Under the pieces are notes generated by a model that saw only the letters and a list, made by a program, of their open reading frames with translations, was not told where the DNA came from and did no database searches. Below are positions 60,821-64,000 of a DNA stretch of 64,000 nt, one piece after another (the first letter of the stretch is position 1; each line of letters starts with the position of its first letter). This DNA comes from Ureibacillus yapensis (GTDB lineage: Bacteria; Bacillota; Bacilli; Bacillales_A; Planococcaceae). The DNA lies in NCBI RefSeq assembly GCF_003515775.1, contig NZ_QWEI01000002.1:124001-188000 (forward strand). The letters run 5' to 3'. The translations under genes were made by a program, and so were the position numbers.

Positions 60821-61738
60821 ATGAAAGAAGATTTATCACTAGAATATTTACAGGCAATTCAGCAATACGGAAATTTTTCGCATGCAGCAAAAGCGCTTTT
60901 TGTATCACAGCCTTATTTGAGCAAATATATAAAAATCCTGGAAACCAAGCTTGGAGTCAATCTTGTGAATCGCCAAATAACGCCTCTAACACTCACATAT
61001 GCAGGTGAACTTTATGTCTCGTATATGAAGGATATACAAAAATCCTACGCCAAGATGCAGGTCGAGCTCGAGGCAATTTCCAATTTAAAAAAGGGACGAT
61101 TGATTGTTGGCATGAATCCAATTCTTGCTTCCTACACGCTATTCAGATTTCTTCCCCAGTTTATGAAAAAATATCCAGGCATTGAAATTGAACTGGAAGA
61201 AGGAACTGCCAGCGAAATGGAGTCGCTTATCCTTCAAAACAAAGTTGATATTTGTTTGAATATGTTGCCTATCTCGAATCCCGAACTGGTCTACGAAGAA
61301 CTTTTCGAGGAAAACATTTACCTGGTTATACCTTCTGAGCATCCGTTGTATGATAAAAACAATGTCACACCAACGCACGTCCCTTTCAATCCCAAAAGCC
61401 TAAAAAACGAAAAATTTATACTGCTTAAACCGGGACTTGGCTTACGGCGATTAACCGATGGAATTTTCGAGCACTATGAAATAAAACAACCAAATATTAT
61501 TCTGGAAACAAACAATATTGAAAATGCTTTTCGCTTATGCATTAACGGGAATGCGTTAACATTCATTCCTGAATCTGTTGTGACGCGTGATCAAGTTAAG
61601 TTTAATGCAAACCTTTATACACTAGGAAATCCAATATTTAAAAATTATGTCGTGATTAATTACAAGAAAGATGCCTTGCTTTCCCCTGCCGCAAAAGCTT
61701 TTTTGCAATTCACAAAAGAAAAATTCATTCAATTTTAA
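60821..61738 (+). CDS. LysR-family transcriptional regulator
   Basis: The 305-residue LysR protein has the N-terminal HTH (NFSHAAKALFVSQPYLSKYI, residues 16-36) and a periplasmic-binding-like effector domain (LIVGMNPILASYTLFRFLP, GTASEMESLI). It diverges from the GntP/3-hydroxybutyrate dehydrogenase operon across 250 bp, the classical arrangement for a LysR activator and its target. The internal ATG is used because GAGG lies nine bases upstream. Confidence 0.9.
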   Translation: MKEDLSLEYLQAIQQYGNFSHAAKALFVSQPYLSKYIKILETKLGVNLVNRQITPLTLTYAGELYVSYMKDIQKSYAKMQVELEAISNLKKGRLIVGMNPILASYTLFRFLPQFMKKYPGIEIELEEGTASEMESLILQNKVDICLNMLPISNPELVYEELFEENIYLVIPSEHPLYDKNNVTPTHVPFNPKSLKNEKFILLKPGLGLRRLTDGIFEHYEIKQPNIILETNNIENAFRLCINGNALTFIPESVVTRDQVKFNANLYTLGNPIFKNYVVINYKKDALLSPAAKAFLQFTKEKFIQF

Positions 61739-61739
61739 A

Positions 61740-61767
61740 AAGGCGTTCCAAAATGGAATGCCTTTAA
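61740..61767 (+). terminator. Terminator of the LysR gene
   Basis: AAAGGCGTTCCA and TGGAATGCCTTT pair with one G-T wobble around AAA, directly after the stop. A second hairpin, AGGAGCTGCC/GGGCAGCTCCT, follows at 61797-61828 with TTATTTATT. Confidence 0.65.
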
Positions 61768-62017
61768 ACATGCTAACGAGATTACAACTGAAGAATGAGG
61801 AGCTGCCAGAACAATTGGGCAGCTCCTTATTTATTCAACAGTGATATTTTCTTATGCTGAGTAAAGTGATATCTTGTAATACAACAGATCATGGTTGAAT
61901 GGAAAATTCGTTGGAATCTACCAGTTCCGCAATAATTTCCATGAGTTTTATAATCATTAATGTTTTTTCAGTTAATTCTGTTACTATAAAACTATTAATA
62001 GACTTAGGAGAGTGTAT

Positions 62018-62821
62018 ATGAGCGGATTACAAAACAAGTGCATCGCTTTACTTGGGACCCGGAAAATAGATGAACAAACGAATATCATTAAACAGCTTGG
62101 CGGTTCTGCCCTGCACCGACCGTCCCAAGGAACTGTCTTTTTTGATTCCAGTGTTATTGGTGAAGATGTGCAGTATATAATAGAAGGAAATTTTCAATGG
62201 ATTATTTTCACCACGGGAATAGGGATTGAAAAGTTGTTTGAAGCAGCAATCGAAATGGATCGTGAAGCCGAGCTCCTCGAAGCCTTACGAAACATGAACA
62301 TTGCAATCCGTGGCTATAAATCGGCAAACTCATTGAAAAAAAGAGGGCTGGTGCCAATCGTGCGGGATGATGACGGAAGTATTGCCGGGTTAATTCGTTC
62401 GTTTGATGCTTTTGATTTAAAAGATAAAACTGTTGCAGTACAACTCTATGGTGAGCCGGCAGTTGAACTGATTGATTGGTTAAACGATCAAGGAGCAAAT
62501 TACCGAAAGATTATCCCATATGAACATATACCGCCGAAAGAAGAAACGCTCGCACAATTAATGAATGAAATTCTTTCATCTGAAGTAGATGCAGTGGGCT
62601 TTACAAGTGTTCAGCAAGTTCGCTATGTCTTCGAATATGCAGAAAAAATTGACGTGAAGCCTGCATTGATCGAAGCATTCGAAAATCATGTTGTTGCTCT
62701 TCCTGTTGGCAAGGTTACAGGAAAAGCGTTGCATGATAGAGGGGTGAACCGGATGGTGATTCCGCAAGATGAACGCATTGGCAGCGCACTTATGACTTTA
62801 AATAAATATTATAAGCAATAA
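62018..62821 (+). CDS. hemD: Uroporphyrinogen-III synthase-family protein (HemD)
   Basis: The 267-residue protein has the two-lobed HemD fold: CIALLGTRKIDEQ at the start, IIFTTGIGIEKLFEA, then IPYEHIPPKEETL, VDAVGFTSVQQVRYV and ALPVGKVTGKALHD. It cyclises hydroxymethylbilane with ring-D inversion in tetrapyrrole synthesis. It stands alone, away from any hemACBL genes, so it may be a second HemD. AGGAG precedes the ATG chosen; a GTG two codons earlier is possible. Confidence 0.8.
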   Translation: MSGLQNKCIALLGTRKIDEQTNIIKQLGGSALHRPSQGTVFFDSSVIGEDVQYIIEGNFQWIIFTTGIGIEKLFEAAIEMDREAELLEALRNMNIAIRGYKSANSLKKRGLVPIVRDDDGSIAGLIRSFDAFDLKDKTVAVQLYGEPAVELIDWLNDQGANYRKIIPYEHIPPKEETLAQLMNEILSSEVDAVGFTSVQQVRYVFEYAEKIDVKPALIEAFENHVVALPVGKVTGKALHDRGVNRMVIPQDERIGSALMTLNKYYKQ

Positions 62822-62883
62822 TAAACTCCTTTTCCTTTTTCCCTTCATACACTGTAAGTAAATGTTTGAAGGGAGAAAAAGCG

Positions 62884-63102
62884 ATGTTTGCCGTACACTT
62901 TTATGAAAAACGAAATTTATTGATTAGCAAACTTTTGAACGAAGTCCCATCTGTTGACTCTGAAATTCGAATTAAAGGACGAAAAGGAAAAGTCATCGAA
63001 GTACATCAAGTTCACGAAAATAAATATCACGTCCAAATCGAATTGGAAGCTGTTAAAAAGGTCGTTCCATTGGCTGCAGCAAATAAAAGAAAAAGAAAAT
63101 AA
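62884..63102 (+). CDS. Small hypothetical protein, 72 aa, basic
   Basis: The short protein (FAVHFYEKRNLLISKLLNEV ... KVIEVHQVHENKYHVQIELE) has a central beta-strand-rich GRKGKV segment and a Lys/Arg-rich tail, reminiscent of KOW-like or RNA-binding folds. No family is recognised. GGGAG precedes the ATG. It lies 60 bp after hemD. Confidence 0.6.
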   Translation: MFAVHFYEKRNLLISKLLNEVPSVDSEIRIKGRKGKVIEVHQVHENKYHVQIELEAVKKVVPLAAANKRKRK

Positions 63103-63126
63103 AGCGCTCTTGGCCACTTTTGATGA

Positions 63127-63675
63127 TCAAAGGTGGTTTTTTTCTTGTTCGGTACTGTCTTCGATTATCCAATCACTAGCTGATCTCAAATCGGGGAAAA
63201 CTCGATCGGCCAGCGGGTCGCTGTGCCCCAAAAAAACGGTTTTTGTTCCCGCTTTCTTGCCTGCCATAATGTCCGTGTCTGTATCTCCCACCATGTAAGA
63301 TTGCTGAAGTTCAATATTATATTTTTTCGCTAAATCCAAAATCATTTTACTCCCTGGTTTTCTGCATTCACAACCTGCTTTCGGTTTATGTGCACAGTAA
63401 GCCACATCATGTACAATAGCTCCAAACTTTTCCAATTGACTTATCATATAGTCATGTATTTTCACCAGCTGCCTTTCTTTCATATACCCCAGCCCTACCC
63501 CGCCTTGGTTTGTGACAACAAAAACATACTCAAAATGGTCATTTAATTTTTTAATTGCTTCAGGAACTCCGGGCAGAAAATACAAATCACTTGGTTTGTT
63601 TACAAATTTCACACGCTTTGTCAAAACTTCATTGATTACACCGTCACGATCCAAAAAAACAGCTCTTTTCAACAT
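63127..63675 (-). CDS. gmhB: D-glycero-D-manno-heptose-1,7-bisphosphate 7-phosphatase family (HAD-IIIA)
   Basis: The 182-residue HAD phosphatase has the catalytic aspartates Asp9 and Asp11 in FLDRDGVINE, Thr-Asn in VVTNQGGVG, the Zn-binding CAHKPKAGCECRKP loop and GDTDTDIMAGKKAG. It removes the 7-phosphate of heptose bisphosphate, or acts as a histidinol-phosphate-like phosphatase; in a Gram-positive lacking LPS the sugar role is open. GGGGG precedes the ATG. Confidence 0.85.
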   Translation of the reverse strand: MLKRAVFLDRDGVINEVLTKRVKFVNKPSDLYFLPGVPEAIKKLNDHFEYVFVVTNQGGVGLGYMKERQLVKIHDYMISQLEKFGAIVHDVAYCAHKPKAGCECRKPGSKMILDLAKKYNIELQQSYMVGDTDTDIMAGKKAGTKTVFLGHSDPLADRVFPDLRSASDWIIEDSTEQEKNHL

Positions 63676-63701
63676 AATCCCCCTCTTTTAAATGACATTA
63701 A

Positions 63702-63733
63702 AAAATGCGGTATCTTTTTGATGATACCGCATA
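63702..63733 (-). terminator. Terminator between the last two genes
   Basis: ATGCGGTATC and GATACCGCAT are perfect 10-bp arms around TTTTTGAT-type loop bases, downstream of the minus-strand gene at the window edge. Confidence 0.7.
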
Positions 63734-63749
63734 AGTTCCGATTTAAATG

Positions 63750-64000
63750 TTAGACAAGTTTGTCTTTATCGCCTTTGCGATCATTGTCATATAATTCAGT
63801 TGCGCGACTTTCGGATTTTCCGTTCGTTGTACGATCTTTTTTGACATCCGAGAAATCAGCTTCTTTGCCGAACTCAGTTTGGTAATTCGTATTTGTATAG
63901 GCGTTGCCATAGCTACGATTTGCAGCTTCTTCATCTTCTTCATATGTTCTAAATAATAACGGAATACTTATTAATCCAGCCAAACCAACCAAGCTATAAA
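63750..64000 (-). CDS. Hypothetical membrane-anchored protein (5' end outside window)
   Basis: The frame starts with a hydrophobic segment (YSLVGLAGLISIPLLF), then an acidic and Asn-rich hydrophilic tail ending RKGDKDKLV. It looks like a small N-terminally anchored protein. The frame is open to the window edge, so the true start lies beyond it; an internal TTG exists but has no clear ribosome binding site. I recognise no family. Confidence 0.5.
   Translation of the reverse strand, partial: YSLVGLAGLISIPLLFRTYEEDEEAANRSYGNAYTNTNYQTEFGKEADFSDVKKDRTTNGKSESRATELYDNDRKGDKDKLV

Noticed and set aside
1-64000. CRISPR array or restriction/toxin defence module
   Set aside because: No regularly spaced repeats and no nuclease, methylase or toxin-antitoxin signatures were found.

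Overview
The window looks like chromosome from a low-GC Gram-positive of the order Bacillales, most likely the Planococcaceae/Caryophanaceae group (Lysinibacillus-, Solibacillus- or Ureibacillus-like). Supporting signs are strong AGGAGG-type ribosome binding sites, frequent TTG and GTG starts, an SLH-domain amidase, CcpA-type cre sites, and a gene order matching the Bacillus subtilis yngJ-yngE leucine-degradation cluster. There are no rRNA genes, no intact tRNA gene and no CRISPR array. The content is overwhelmingly catabolic: branched-chain amino acids, CoA thioesters, 2-hydroxy acids, aromatics by ring cleavage, and 3-hydroxybutyrate.

Layout. 1-4.7 kb: a hydantoinase/racemase/amidohydrolase-like operon (minus strand) diverges from a GntR regulator translationally coupled to an HMG-CoA-lyase-like enzyme. 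5-24.5 kb: a block of 17 genes, all on the minus strand, lies between two 218-bp direct repeats. Each repeat ends in the 3' half of a tRNA-Val(GAC)-like gene, as an integrase attachment site would. The cargo is two 2-hydroxy-acid oxidases, an AAHS-type transporter, BrnQ, a leucine-dehydrogenase-like enzyme, E1alpha/E1beta/E2 of a branched-chain 2-oxoacid dehydrogenase, and an isoleucine/valine-type beta-oxidation set with a TetR regulator. 24.5-29.8 kb: a second, decayed segment is bounded by identical 44-nt tRNA-Val fragments. It holds a frameshifted rolling-circle Rep gene and three copper-amine-oxidase-N1-domain paralogs, of which only one is intact.

30-40 kb: the leucine branch, more GC-rich, is yngJIH-HB-GFE-like. 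A TetR gene and a TetR-type palindrome sit at its head, and upstream lies a scoAB pair that would activate the acetoacetate made by HMG-CoA lyase. 40.3-48.4 kb: DUF169 and MaoC genes, a second CoA-transferase pair with a broken thiolase behind it, then an extradiol dioxygenase, a fumarylacetoacetase-family hydrolase and a flavin monooxygenase. Their upstream region has two perfect cre matches and AT-rich palindromes shared with the adjacent GntR gene. 48.7-51.5 kb: SLH/SH3/amidase and a ZIP transporter. 51.9-55.8 kb: remnants of a protocatechuate 2,3-cleavage (pra-type) pathway. The tautomerase, oxalocrotonate decarboxylase, semialdehyde dehydrogenase and IclR regulator are intact; the LigB-type dioxygenase and the ACMSD-type decarboxylase survive only as N-terminal stubs. 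56-64 kb: a small unknown gene, a B12-binding radical SAM protein, a 3-hydroxybutyrate utilisation locus, a stand-alone HemD, a HAD phosphatase and small unknowns.

How the genes fit together: the Ile/2-oxoacid branch sits on the apparent island and the Leu branch on the neighbouring chromosome, so together they cover branched-chain amino acid catabolism. The E3 subunit of the 2-oxoacid dehydrogenase is absent and must come from elsewhere. The aromatic segments look like a pathway being lost and patched: enzymes at the two ends of the pra pathway are truncated and the hydratase is missing, while a hydratase-family gene sits on the island. The most unusual signals are the tRNA-Val attachment-site repeats with their nested islands, the Rep pseudogene, an Asp/Glu-racemase-family protein lacking both expected catalytic cysteines, and an SDR lacking the canonical Tyr/Lys pair.
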